Source of the DNA: Sulfuritalea sp.
GTDB taxonomy: Bacteria; Pseudomonadota; Gammaproteobacteria; Burkholderiales; Rhodocyclaceae
DNA length: 64,000 nucleotides
NCBI GenBank assembly: GCA_016710465.1
Contig: JADJVS010000014.1
Location: forward strand, 682,001 to 746,000
Direction of reading: 5' to 3'
This document shows, one piece after another, positions 47,277-54,723 of the stretch. The notes beneath the pieces were generated by a model. It made no database searches, was not told the DNA's origin, and saw only the letters and a list, made by a program, of their open reading frames with translations. A program made the position numbers and the translations under genes. How positions within the stretch are numbered: position 1 is the stretch's first letter; every line of letters begins with the position of its first letter.

Positions 47277-47789
47277 CTATTCGCGCGCGCCGAAGGCCTC
47301 GTGGAAAGCCACCGCGCCCTGCGGCCAGTGCCCGTCGAACGACAGGGCGAGGAAGTATTCCGGCGGCACACCGGCATGGGCCAACTGGTCGAGGTTCCTG
47401 AAACCGAACTTCCGGTAGTAATCCGGATGCCCGACCAGGCAACAGCCCCGGGCGCCCATCGCCTGCAGCCGCGCCAGGCCTTGCCGGATCAGCGCCTTGC
47501 CTATGCCCTGCCGCTGGTGTGCCGGCAGCACCGACACCGGCCCCAGGCCATGCCAGTCCGGCGTGCCATCCGAAAGGACCACGGGCGAAAAGGCGACATG
47601 GCCGACCACCCGCCCATACAGTTCCGCGACCAGCGATACCGCCAGCGCCCCGGCGGCCCGCAGCGCCTTGACGATGAACTGCTCGGTGTGCTGGCTGATT
47701 TCGAGTGTGGCGAAGGCGGCGAGGGTGACGGCGGTGATGGCGTCGGCATCGGCAGCGATTTCGTTGCGGATGAGGGCTTCAGGGTTCAT
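47277..47789 (-). CDS. GNAT family N-acetyltransferase
   Basis: A 170-residue acetyltransferase. The acetyl-CoA binding motif is LPAHQRQGIGKALIRQGL, and GHPDYYRKFGF is typical of the YhbS-like branch. The substrate is unknown. It opens the accessory stretch. Confidence 0.9.
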   Translation of the reverse strand: MNPEALIRNEIAADADAITAVTLAAFATLEISQHTEQFIVKALRAAGALAVSLVAELYGRVVGHVAFSPVVLSDGTPDWHGLGPVSVLPAHQRQGIGKALIRQGLARLQAMGARGCCLVGHPDYYRKFGFRNLDQLAHAGVPPEYFLALSFDGHWPQGAVAFHEAFGARE

Positions 47790-47886
47790 TTGCGATCCAT
47801 TCGCGCAGCGCTTCCAACTGGGTGGATTGGCTGGCTTGTCTGCTCGTCAGGCAAGGCCGGGTTTTCGATTTTGGTGGTGATCGGAA

Positions 47887-48990
47887 TCAGAGGACCTTGC
47901 TGCCTTCAGCAGTGTTCAGCAGTTCCGGAAAGGCGAGGATGGCCGGGCGACGGCCGGAGCCTGCGCGCAATTGTTTGAGCAGCCCGGCATCCTGCAACTG
48001 GCGCAGCAGCGGGTGCGCGGTCGGCTTGGGGATGCCGGCGCGGGTGGCGAAGTCGCCGATGCGGAAGATCGGGCGATCGAAAAGCGCGTCGACAATCTGG
48101 GCGCTGTGCTGCGAGCGGGTGATTTCCCGTACCCGCGTTTTCATCGTTTCATAGAGAGTCAGGATGGCCTGAACGCGGGCGATGTTGGTCTTCGCCTGCT
48201 CGGCAATCGCGCGCAGGAAGAAGGCCGACCACCCGGTCCAGTCATTCTCGCGGGTGACGGCGGCGAGCCGCGCGTAGTACTCGGCGCGGTGGGCTTCGAG
48301 ATAGGCGGACAAGTAAAACATCGGTGTCGACAAGCGACCCTTGCTGTACAGGAACAGCGGGATCAGCAGGCGGCCGATCCGCCCGTTGCCGTCCTTGAAG
48401 GGATGCAGGATTTCGAACTGGGCATGGACGATGGCGGTTTGCAGCAAGGGGTCGGTATCGTCGCTTTCGAGGTAGCGCTCCCAGGCTTGCAGGTGGTCCA
48501 TGAGCTGCAGGGGGTTGGGCGGGATGAAGCTGGCCGTCTCGATGGTGCAGCCGTGGGGGCCGATCCAGTTCTGCGTCTTGCGGAATTCGCCGGGCTCCTT
48601 GTCCTGGCCGCGCACGCTGTTCATCAATTCCTTGTGCAGGGCCTTGACGAGGCTGAGCCGCAAGGGGCGGTCGGTCAGCGTTTCGGCGGCCAGCGTGAGC
48701 GCCTTCCGGTAGTTCAGGATCTCCTGGATGTCGGCCTCCTTGTTGATGTCGTATTCCCGGCCGGCTTCGTGTTCCAGAACCTCCTCCACGGTGGCCTGGG
48801 TGCCCTCGATGCGAGAGGAAAGCACCGCTTCCTGGTGGGTCAGTGGCGAGAGCATCACCGCCGGGTTCACCATGCCCTGCAGCAGGCCGTCGTAACGCGC
48901 CAGCGCGGCGTTGGCCTCGCCGACCAGCGTGACCAGTTGCGCAATCTCGATGCCGGAAGGCGGCAGGGCAGCGGGTTCGTGAGCTTGCAT
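47887..48990 (-). CDS. Fic domain protein (AMPylator) with winged-helix C-terminus
   Basis: A 367-residue protein. LSSRIEGTQ near residue 60 matches the inhibitory helix of class II Fic proteins. The catalytic loop reads HPFKDGNGRIGR (near residue 195), with all residues needed for AMP transfer. The C-terminal 80 residues form a winged helix (FRIGDFATRAGIPKPTAHPL) for DNA binding. The ATG at 48990 with AGAGG upstream is preferred over a TTG. The upstream region holds four GTATTG sites at 10-bp multiples, suggesting self-regulation. No separate antitoxin is needed because the inhibitory helix is built in. Confidence 0.92.
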   Translation of the reverse strand: MQAHEPAALPPSGIEIAQLVTLVGEANAALARYDGLLQGMVNPAVMLSPLTHQEAVLSSRIEGTQATVEEVLEHEAGREYDINKEADIQEILNYRKALTLAAETLTDRPLRLSLVKALHKELMNSVRGQDKEPGEFRKTQNWIGPHGCTIETASFIPPNPLQLMDHLQAWERYLESDDTDPLLQTAIVHAQFEILHPFKDGNGRIGRLLIPLFLYSKGRLSTPMFYLSAYLEAHRAEYYARLAAVTRENDWTGWSAFFLRAIAEQAKTNIARVQAILTLYETMKTRVREITRSQHSAQIVDALFDRPIFRIGDFATRAGIPKPTAHPLLRQLQDAGLLKQLRAGSGRRPAILAFPELLNTAEGSKVL

Positions 48991-49000
48991 GGCGCCTCTT

Positions 49001-49113
49001 GTATTGGCTGTCAGAGCCAAAGCTGTTTGTGTATTGAAAGCGAGCCGGGTCTATACATGAAACGACTTGTGTATTGCCTATCCAGCACAAGGGTTGTTTC
49101 GTATTGCAAATAC
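49001..49113 (-). promoter_or_regulatory. Phased GTATTG array upstream of fic
   Basis: GTATTG occurs at 49001, 49031, 49071 and 49101, spaced 30, 40 and 30 bp, all on one face of the helix. The last copy forms the palindrome GTATT-GCA-AATAC (49101-49113). The array starts 10 bp upstream of the fic start codon and looks like a cooperative operator. The remaining 49114-49282 shows nothing else clear. Confidence 0.55.
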
Positions 49114-49282
49114 AACATTTCGATACGCTATTGTGCCCTATCTCGCCACTGCGTGCGCAATCCTTCGCTTGAATCGAGCGCCCCATTGCGGAATGGCTGT
49201 GAATGGGTGGGGTATTGCTTGCCATGATCCGCTCCGATGCCACCCACCTGTCCGGCGGCAGCCGGATCGCTTCCAATCACCA

Positions 49283-49316
49283 TTAACCAATTTGCTAAAT
49301 TAACCAAAAGGGTTAA
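49283..49316 (+). promoter_or_regulatory. MqsA-type operator of mqsRA
   Basis: TTAACC half-sites at 49283-49288 and 49300-49305, the latter paired with GGTTAA (49311-49316) as TTAACC-AAAAG-GGTTAA. Similar AACCT/AGGTT palindromes control mqsRA in E. coli through MqsA. It lies just before the mqsR start. Confidence 0.65.
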
Positions 49317-49325
49317 TATTCCGCC

Positions 49326-49622
49326 ATGGAGAAATCGACGCCCCACTGCAAGCTGCCGGTCGTCAAAGGGCTGATCGAAGCGGGCAAGGTTCGCTCGACG
49401 ATGTCGGCACTGGCGGGTGGCGCCGCGCTGGGCTTCGATTTCGACGGGATCGTGGACGTGGTGATGGCGCTGGCGCCGGGCGATTTCTACAAGAGCATGA
49501 CGACGCACGCGGACCATCGCATCTGGCAGGACGTGTATCGGCCGATGACGGCCGCCGGCCGCGTTTAACTGAAACTCACGGTCATCGACGACGTGCTGAT
49601 CGTGTCCTTCAAGGAGGTATGA
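49326..49622 (+). pseudogene. mqsR: mqsR toxin gene, stopped at the Tyr81 codon
   Basis: The frame aligns end to end with the 98-residue E. coli MqsR mRNA interferase (GCU-specific): MEKSTPHCKLPVVKGLIEAG, GFDFDGI and DFYKSMTTHADHRIWQDVYRP. Lys56 and Gln68 equivalents are intact. Codon 81, tyrosine in E. coli MqsR and needed for activity, is TAA (49566-49568). The same frame then continues LKLTVIDDVLIVSFKEV to a TGA that overlaps an ATG at the mqsA 5' end, as in an intact operon. So a single nonsense change, or a sequencing error, separates this from a working toxin. Confidence 0.9.
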
Positions 49623-49624
49623 AC

Positions 49625-50026
49625 ATGAAATGTCCAGGCTGCGGCGAGGCGAAGCTGGTCCGCGAGAGGCGTGAAATGAGCTACACCTACAAGGGCGAGA
49701 CGACATCCATTGCGGACGTGAGCGGCGACTATTGCCCGGCCTGCGGCGAGGCCGTGCTGGACATGGCCGAATCCGCCCGGACCAGCGCTGCAATGCTGGA
49801 ATTCAACAGGCAGGTGAATGCCGCCATTGTCGATCCGGCATTCATCGCCAGCGTGAGGAAGAAGCTGCGCCTGGACCAGCAGCAGGCCGCCGAGATCTTC
49901 GGCGGCGGCGTGAATGCATTCTCCCGCTACGAGAACGGCAGAACGCGTCCGCCGCTGGCGCTGGTGAAGCTGCTCAAGGTGCTCGACCGGCATCCGGACC
50001 TGCTGGACGAGGTGCGGGCCGCCTGA
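49625..50026 (+). CDS. mqsA: MqsA antitoxin
   Basis: A 133-residue two-domain antitoxin. Zinc ligands fall at C3, C6, C37 and C40 when translation starts at 49625, exactly as in E. coli MqsA. The C-terminal HTH reads QQAAEIFGGGVNAFSRYENG. GGAGGT ends six bases before this ATG; an ATG at 49619 is too close to it. The gene looks intact although its toxin partner is interrupted. It represses its own promoter and, in E. coli, other stress genes. Confidence 0.94.
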   Translation: MKCPGCGEAKLVRERREMSYTYKGETTSIADVSGDYCPACGEAVLDMAESARTSAAMLEFNRQVNAAIVDPAFIASVRKKLRLDQQQAAEIFGGGVNAFSRYENGRTRPPLALVKLLKVLDRHPDLLDEVRAA

Positions 50027-50069
50027 ACCGGGGCAGGCGCCCGTGGCCGCACTCATCGGCGCGGTTAGG

Positions 50070-50091
50070 CGCCGTACCGCCGGCGCCGACT
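50070..50091 (+). repeat. 22-bp dispersed repeat, copy 4
   Basis: CGCCGTACCGCC followed by GGCGCCGACT. It sits exactly where the N-terminal part of the DUF849 gene is missing. Confidence 0.8.
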
Positions 50092-50824
50092 CTTCAAATG
50101 CACTCAGCTTCGAAGCCGGCGCCTCGCTGGTGCACATCCACGTGCGCAACCCGGACGAAACGGCCAGCTCCGACCCGGCGCTGTTCGCCCAGGTGCAGGA
50201 AGGCGTGCGCAAGCACTGCCCGGGCATGATCATCCAGTTCTCCACCGGCGGTCGCGGCCGCGAGCAGGCCGCGCGCGGCGCCATGCTGCACCTCAAGCCC
50301 GACATGGCTTCGCTCGCCACCGGCTCGGTGAATTTCCCGGCCAGCATCTACGAGAACCCGCCCGACTTCGTCGAGGGCCTGGCGAAGACCATGCTCGACA
50401 ACGACATCAAGCCCGAGATCGAAGTCTTCGACCTCGCCATGCTCTACAACGCCGCCAGCCTGGTGAAGAAGGGCCTGCTCAAGAACCCGCCGCATGTGCA
50501 GTTCGTGCTCGGCATCGCCAACGCCCTGCCGGTGCGACGCAGCATCTTCGACTTCCTGCGCAGCGAACTGGCCGAGCTGCTACCCGGCGCCACCTGGGTC
50601 GCCGCCGGCACCGCGCGCTGGCAGTTCGAGGTCAACCTTGGTGCCTGGCAGCCGGCGGCCATTGCCGCACCGGCCTGGAAGACAACCTGCGCTTCGACCC
50701 GACGCGGCTGGCCGCGAGCAATGCCGAGCTGGTGAAGAAGATCGTGGATGTGTGCGACCGCTACGGGCGGCGGCCGGCGACGGTGGGGGAGGCGAGGGGG
50801 ATCTTGGGTTTGCGGCCGGGTTGA
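50092..50824 (+). pseudogene. DUF849 (BKACE family) gene remnant
   Basis: From about 50108 the frame reads EAGASLVHIHVRNPDETASSD, the zinc-ligand region of beta-keto acid cleavage enzymes, and continues through IIQFSTGGRG and IEVFDLAMLYNA. The first ~30 residues of the family are missing, replaced by a dispersed repeat. Near 50650 the frame is lost and part of the sequence is deleted; the C-terminal part (TGLEDNLRFDPTRLAASNAE, ILGLRPG) continues in another frame to a TGA at 50822. Truncation plus frameshift make a functional product unlikely. Confidence 0.85.
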
Positions 50825-50836
50825 TCGCGGCACCGG

Positions 50837-51247
50837 TCATGTCAGCACCTTCACATTCAGGCCGGCCACCCGCCTGAACGCGCTATCCCCGGTCAAGAAG
50901 AGGTGTTCACCGCCAAGCTGGAGGCACGACGCCGCTTGTAGGGCGTCAGGCGTCTTCAAGCCAGTCTGAACGCGGATAGCTGCCGCCAGTTCGACAACAT
51001 CCCTGGTCAGTTCCACCCAGACCAGATCAGTCCGGGCGAAGAAGGCGTCGAACGCCGCCAGCGTGGCGCTGTCGTTGTCCTTCATTGGCCCCACCCGACA
51101 TTCCAGCCACGACAGACGGCTCATGGCGGCGGCCAGATCAGGATGCTTCCTGGCCGCCGCCGCCAGTTCCTTGCGCACCTTGGCAGCGAACGGCTCGGCG
51201 CCTTCGATCACGTAGATCAGCGCACTGGCGTCGAAGAAGGCGATCAC
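50837..51247 (-). CDS. PIN domain toxin (VapC-like)
   Basis: A 136-residue PIN domain RNase. Acidic residues in FFDASALIYVIEG, SRLSWLECRVG, TPDALQAASCLQ and LTGDSAFRR form the active site. It begins with GTG overlapping the antitoxin stop by four bases. A type II toxin-antitoxin pair with the gene at 51510-51244. Confidence 0.9.
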   Translation of the reverse strand: MIAFFDASALIYVIEGAEPFAAKVRKELAAAARKHPDLAAAMSRLSWLECRVGPMKDNDSATLAAFDAFFARTDLVWVELTRDVVELAAAIRVQTGLKTPDALQAASCLQLGGEHLFLTGDSAFRRVAGLNVKVLT

Positions 51248-51510
51248 CAGTCGCGCTCGGCCTTGAGTGCGGCGTCGATCTGCGCCTTGCTGCGCTTTCC
51301 GGCGGTGTGCTGGCTCAGGAGCCACTGCACGGCGGTTAGGCCGCTGGGGGTGGCCACCCGGCCATGCGCGAGGCGCTGATACTCGGCTTCGGTCAGCACC
51401 ACCGCCGCGGGCTTGTTGCGCTTGACGATATGTACCGGGCCACTGCGCAGTCCATCCTCGATGGCCGCCATGCCCCTACGCTTCAACTCCGAGACAGTGA
51501 GGGTATTCAT
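51244..51510 (-). CDS. PHD/YefM-type antitoxin
   Basis: An 88-residue antitoxin. TVSELKRRGMAAIEDGL and VHIVKRNKPAAVVLTEAEY are typical of the PHD/YefM fold that binds DNA and neutralises the toxin with its C-terminus. First gene of the pair. GTACCG/CGGTAC repeats lie just upstream. Confidence 0.88.
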   Translation of the reverse strand: MNTLTVSELKRRGMAAIEDGLRSGPVHIVKRNKPAAVVLTEAEYQRLAHGRVATPSGLTAVQWLLSQHTAGKRSKAQIDAALKAERDW

Positions 51511-51514
51511 ATCA

Positions 51515-51539
51515 GTACCGGTTTTCAGTGTAACGGTAC
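51515..51539 (-). promoter_or_regulatory. Operator-like repeat of the PHD-PIN operon
   Basis: GTACCG (51515-51520), 13 bp, CGGTAC (51534-51539), directly upstream of the antitoxin start. A TATACT -10-like box lies on the minus strand at 51548-51543. Antitoxins of this type usually repress their own promoter at such repeats. Confidence 0.5.
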
Positions 51540-51711
51540 CGAGTATAGTACTAATCAACCTTACCGCGGTGATGGGACCAGTGCGGGAATGTGTGTCGTT
51601 TGGAAACCGGCAGAGGTCGCATTCCTCCTGATCGCCCGCGCCGGCGCCCCGAATAAATGGGTGCCAGCGCATGGACTTGGGCATTCTCGTCGGTCGGCTT
51701 GACAGACCAAG

Positions 51712-51733
51712 CGCCGCACCGCCAGCGCCGACT
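51712..51733 (+). repeat. 22-bp dispersed repeat, copy 5
   Basis: CGCCGCACCGCC followed by AGCGCCGACT. Confidence 0.8.
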
Positions 51734-51827
51734 TTCCGAAATACACCCGGCTTGCTTTGGGCGCCTTCGCGGCTTTCCTTGTCGTTGAAGCTGTCAACCC
51801 GAACCCAATGAGGGATTTCACAAACAC

Positions 51828-51843
51828 AAATCACTCTGACCCC
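51828..51843 (+). repeat. AAATCACTCTGACCCC motif, copy 1
   Basis: Exact copy of the 16-bp motif. It is followed by a short direct duplication of CCCCTATTACCTG. Confidence 0.85.
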
Positions 51844-51978
51844 TATTACCTGCTGCCCCCTATTACCTGCACAGAAGCCGGCCGGCAGTTGCCGGATGAT
51901 TTTCCGGCGGATCTGGCGGAGGCGATTTTCGGGGGAATAAGAAAACAGTGTGCCCGGCATGAAGAACATGCAGTGAAG

Positions 51979-52000
51979 CGCCGTATCGCCAGCGCCGACT
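51979..52000 (+). repeat. 22-bp dispersed repeat, copy 6
   Basis: CGCCGTATCGCC followed by AGCGCCGACT, the consensus form. Confidence 0.8.
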
Positions 52001-52048
52001 TTCGAGAAACTCCGAAACCCAGTGGGGTTGGCGTCAGCTCACGAAGTT

Positions 52049-52064
52049 AAATCACTCTGACCCC
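52049..52064 (+). repeat. AAATCACTCTGACCCC motif, copy 2
   Basis: Exact copy, 221 bp after copy 1, followed at once by TATGGC, the start of the 58-residue frame. Confidence 0.85.
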
Positions 52065-52065
52065 T

Positions 52066-52242
52066 ATGGCGTCTGCCGCAATGGCAACTGCACCAACAAA
52101 CACGGCTCTGAAATCGCTATTGCAAGGGCCAAAGAGGCAGCGACTGATCGAGGATATGGCAAGGGCGATGCTCGGCAGGGATGATTCCCTTGAATACTCG
52201 GATCGCCTGCTGGAACAATTCACCATCGGCATTACCGCCTGA
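52066..52242 (+). CDS. Doubtful 58-residue protein between repeats
   Basis: ATG directly after repeat copy 2, ending in TGA. The product has a helical part (LLQGPKRQRLIEDMARAML, LEYSDRLLEQF), but there is no ribosome binding site and no recognised family. It could be part of a decayed antitoxin belonging to the parE remnant that follows; this is only a guess. Confidence 0.3.
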   Translation: MASAAMATAPTNTALKSLLQGPKRQRLIEDMARAMLGRDDSLEYSDRLLEQFTIGITA

Positions 52243-52302
52243 ATCGGACCGCAAACGAAACACATGAACGACCCAAGGGGATCGGAGTCAATTCACAAAG
52301 TC

Positions 52303-52318
52303 AAATCACTCTGACCCC
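52303..52318 (+). repeat. AAATCACTCTGACCCC motif, copy 3
   Basis: Exact copy, 254 bp after copy 2, followed by AATGGC and the parE remnant. Confidence 0.85.
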
Positions 52319-52319
52319 A

Positions 52320-52492
52320 ATGGCTCGTCACGCCGCGCCACTGATCGGCCAAAGAACACCACGGTTCATCTTGTCCGGCTTCCCCTACGACCTGATCTAA
52401 GCGTGCTGCCGGATGAAATCCTGATCGTGGCATTCGCCCACCACAGCCGTCGCCCGAGTTACTGGAAAGATCGCCTACGCGATCCTGACTGA
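52320..52492 (+). pseudogene. ParE/RelE-type toxin C-terminal remnant
   Basis: One frame gives PRFILSGFPYDLI then TAA (52398-52400); the next frame gives VLPDEILIVAFAHHSRRPSYW to a TGA at 52490. Joined, they match the C-terminal half of ParE-family toxins (FPY..YRV...I.I.AVAHHSRRP.YW). A one-base frameshift and the missing N-terminal half mark it as dead. Confidence 0.7.
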
Positions 52493-52551
52493 AGGCCGGT
52501 CTGCCCATTTCGGAAAGTCGGCGAGACGGCGAATCGATGCGGCAAAAAACC

Positions 52552-52584
52552 AATTCATGCTGACCCCATATCACTCCTGACCCT
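52552..52584 (+). repeat. Degenerate copies of the AAATCACTCTGACCCC motif
   Basis: ATTCATGCTGACCCC and TATCACTCCTGACCC in tandem, about 250 bp after copy 3. Confidence 0.6.
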
Positions 52585-52721
52585 TTCAACCTGATAGTTG
52601 CGTTCAAGAAGGGTAACTTGTAGATTGTAGCCAGTCTTCGCTTTTTGCCCATGCGGCAGCAGCGGCCGCTTTCCAGAGAAAATGGTACCGCGTACTAAAA
52701 CCTTCTGCGTCACTCAAACAT

Positions 52722-53924
52722 ATGCTGAATAGAATTGAAATTGGGCACTTCAAATCGATACTCAATCAGAGTATTGATTTCGGACGAGTCAATATATTTA
52801 TCGGCCGCAATGGAGCTGGCAAGAGCAACATACTAGAAGCCATTGGTATGTTGTCCGCCTCGTTTACTGGCGATATTCAGTATGAGAAATTGACCTCGCG
52901 AGGGGTTCGGCTTTCTTCACCAGACGTATTTAAGAGCGCACTGACCTCTCAGGGAAAAAGGAAGCCAATTTTCACGTTGGCAGGGGAATTCGATAGCCTA
53001 AAATACTCAGCGAGTATTAGGGCCCACAGCGATGACTCTAGCGCGTCGCCATTTGAGTTCCAATCTGAACGGCTAACTTCAAACGGAAAGCACGTAATAG
53101 GCCGCAGTCCCAATAGCCGAAAAAAAAGCGATCTCCCCCCGCCAGAAATTAGCGTCATTTCGTACTTGGAAGTCCTTGGAAAGCTCACGGACGCACAGCG
53201 ACAATCTATTTCTCTGATTCGAGACTTTGCGATCTTCGCTCCGTCGACTCCGATCCTTAGGGGCGTATCTCCTGACGAGAGCCGAAAGGCTCCACTTGGG
53301 CTATATGGAGGTGGACTAGAGAGGGGATTCGAAAGTTTGCTCAAAACTACGGACAAGGCTACGGCTGCTGAATTCTTCCGCTTATTTGATTGGATAAAGT
53401 CAATCGGAGTGAGAACCCCAAGTAAGAGAGTTCAATCCAGTCATATCCATACGCCTAACAAGGTTGTGACTTTTGTTGACAAATTCATGAGCCCCGCATT
53501 CAACAAGCTATACGCATATGACGTTAGCGAAGGGGCGCTGTATGTCTTTTTTGTCTTGCTTCTGCTCACGCTTAAAGACACTCCAAGAATTTTTGCATTG
53601 GACAACGTCGACAGTACCCTGAATCCTGGAATGGTTAGAAATCTCGTTGGAAAGATAGTCGAGCATACGAAGAAGAATGACCGGCAAATCTTTATGACTA
53701 CGCACAATCCGACCGCCCTTGATGCGATTGATATTTTTGATCCAGATCAGCGGATATTTATTGTTAAGCGAAATTCCCGTTCAGGGGCGACATTGGTCGA
53801 TAGAGTCCTTCCGCCTCCAGGTATCACGAAAGAGCTCTGGTCGGAGGCGCATTCAGGTATGCGACTTTCGAATCTTTGGCTTGACGGAATGTTTGAAGGT
53901 GCATTACCACCGTCAGGATTTTGA
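52722..53924 (+). CDS. OLD-like AAA ATPase of a putative defence pair
   Basis: A 400-residue ATPase of the AAA_15/AAA_21 (OLD/RecF-like) group. Walker A is GRNGAGKSN (residues 28-36). Walker B is FALDNVDSTLNP with D294; the usual catalytic glutamate is asparagine (N295), a variant seen in some of these ATPases. The H-loop histidine is H328 in MTTHNP. Base composition is clearly richer in A/T than the flanking genes. A TOPRIM-like gene starts four bases after its stop. ATPase plus TOPRIM pairs such as PARIS and AbiL-type act against phage; which family this belongs to is uncertain. Confidence 0.8.
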   Translation: MLNRIEIGHFKSILNQSIDFGRVNIFIGRNGAGKSNILEAIGMLSASFTGDIQYEKLTSRGVRLSSPDVFKSALTSQGKRKPIFTLAGEFDSLKYSASIRAHSDDSSASPFEFQSERLTSNGKHVIGRSPNSRKKSDLPPPEISVISYLEVLGKLTDAQRQSISLIRDFAIFAPSTPILRGVSPDESRKAPLGLYGGGLERGFESLLKTTDKATAAEFFRLFDWIKSIGVRTPSKRVQSSHIHTPNKVVTFVDKFMSPAFNKLYAYDVSEGALYVFFVLLLLTLKDTPRIFALDNVDSTLNPGMVRNLVGKIVEHTKKNDRQIFMTTHNPTALDAIDIFDPDQRIFIVKRNSRSGATLVDRVLPPPGITKELWSEAHSGMRLSNLWLDGMFEGALPPSGF

Positions 53925-53928
53925 TCAC

Positions 53929-54582
53929 ATGACAAAGAAATTCTTGTTGGTGTGCGAGGGTCCTTCGGACATTCCAATCTTTAGGAGAATCGCCAAGAAG
54001 TTGGGGGGAGATATTTATCCAGTATCTCCAATTCCGGATGCGACATCCAACAAATACCCACCACACGGATGGACAGAAGTTAGTAACTGGTGTCGCCGAA
54101 TGGCCACAGTTTCCCAAACTGGAAACCCAATAGATTTCTATTTGAAGTGGAAGGGGGCAGACGGCCTCATTATCCAGATCGACACCGACATCGCCGATAA
54201 GATCAATTTGGGTGGCGCGGTTGGCGCGAAGGGCGACAAAATTTGGTGTACAAACGCTATCAATCAATGGCTTGGCTCCAGAGCCGGGCACGCATGCACC
54301 TACTACATCCTTTCGACATTTTCGACGGAGACATGGATTGCCGCGACCTACTCGAACCACAAAGTTGGCTACGCAAAGGGTTCTCTCAAAGATTACGAGC
54401 AAATTCCAGATCCTCAGGCCAAATTGCTAGCCTTAGGATACAAAGGGGATGGTGGTGGAAAGCTAAAGAAGAGCGAGAAGCAGTATGAGCAGTCGCGTTA
54501 CGCGCCAAGATTGGTTGACCACCTAGGAAAGGCACGCGTACGCTGCAAGGAGCTCGAAAAGTATGTGTCTTTGTTTAGCTAG
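53929..54582 (+). CDS. TOPRIM-like (DUF4276-type) partner protein
   Basis: A 217-residue protein. LLVCEGPSDIPIFRRI provides the conserved glutamate (E10), and LIIQIDTDIADK the paired aspartates (D85, D87), the metal-binding layout of TOPRIM nucleases. DUF4276/DUF4435-type proteins in this position serve as the effector nuclease of ATPase-based phage defence pairs (family knowledge). Same A/T-rich composition and strand as the ATPase, so acquired together. Substrate and trigger are unknown. Confidence 0.7.
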   Translation: MTKKFLLVCEGPSDIPIFRRIAKKLGGDIYPVSPIPDATSNKYPPHGWTEVSNWCRRMATVSQTGNPIDFYLKWKGADGLIIQIDTDIADKINLGGAVGAKGDKIWCTNAINQWLGSRAGHACTYYILSTFSTETWIAATYSNHKVGYAKGSLKDYEQIPDPQAKLLALGYKGDGGGKLKKSEKQYEQSRYAPRLVDHLGKARVRCKELEKYVSLFS

Positions 54583-54671
54583 TCAGTTGGGGAACAATTA
54601 AAGCTAGATTGAACGTACCGTTCGGCAGTGCCATCCCCTTGGTTCTTGCGTCGCAGCTAGGCTGCCCAAAA

Positions 54672-54704
54672 ACAAAAGCCCGCGTTCCGCGGGCTTTTGT
54701 TTTG
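54672..54704. terminator. Bidirectional terminator between defence pair and xsc
   Basis: CAAAAGCCCGCG, short loop, CGCGGGCTTTTG, with T-runs in both directions. It ends the plus-strand pair and the minus-strand xsc gene. Confidence 0.88.
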
Positions 54705-54723
54705 CTGAACTGGTGCTACGCCG

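Larger units (their letters stand above)
51540..52721. other. Accessory scar without intact genes
   Basis: About 1.2 kb between the PHD-PIN pair and the ATPase gene. It holds two copies of the 22-bp repeat (51712, 51979), three exact copies and two degenerate copies of the 16-bp motif AAATCACTCTGACCCC, one doubtful 58-residue frame (52066-52242) and a parE-type remnant (52320-52492). Nothing else convincing is seen. Confidence 0.7.

Noticed and set aside
47887..49020. Fic start at 49020
   Set aside because: It would be a TTG without a ribosome binding site; the ATG at 48990 has one and begins the conserved part.
48998..49113. A replication origin with iterons
   Set aside because: Four short repeats occur, but there is no rep gene, no AT-rich unwinding region and no DnaA boxes; an operator array of fic fits better.
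51828..52584. A CRISPR array
   Set aside because: Repeats are only 16 bp, intervals exceed 200 bp and contain gene fragments, and no cas genes are present.
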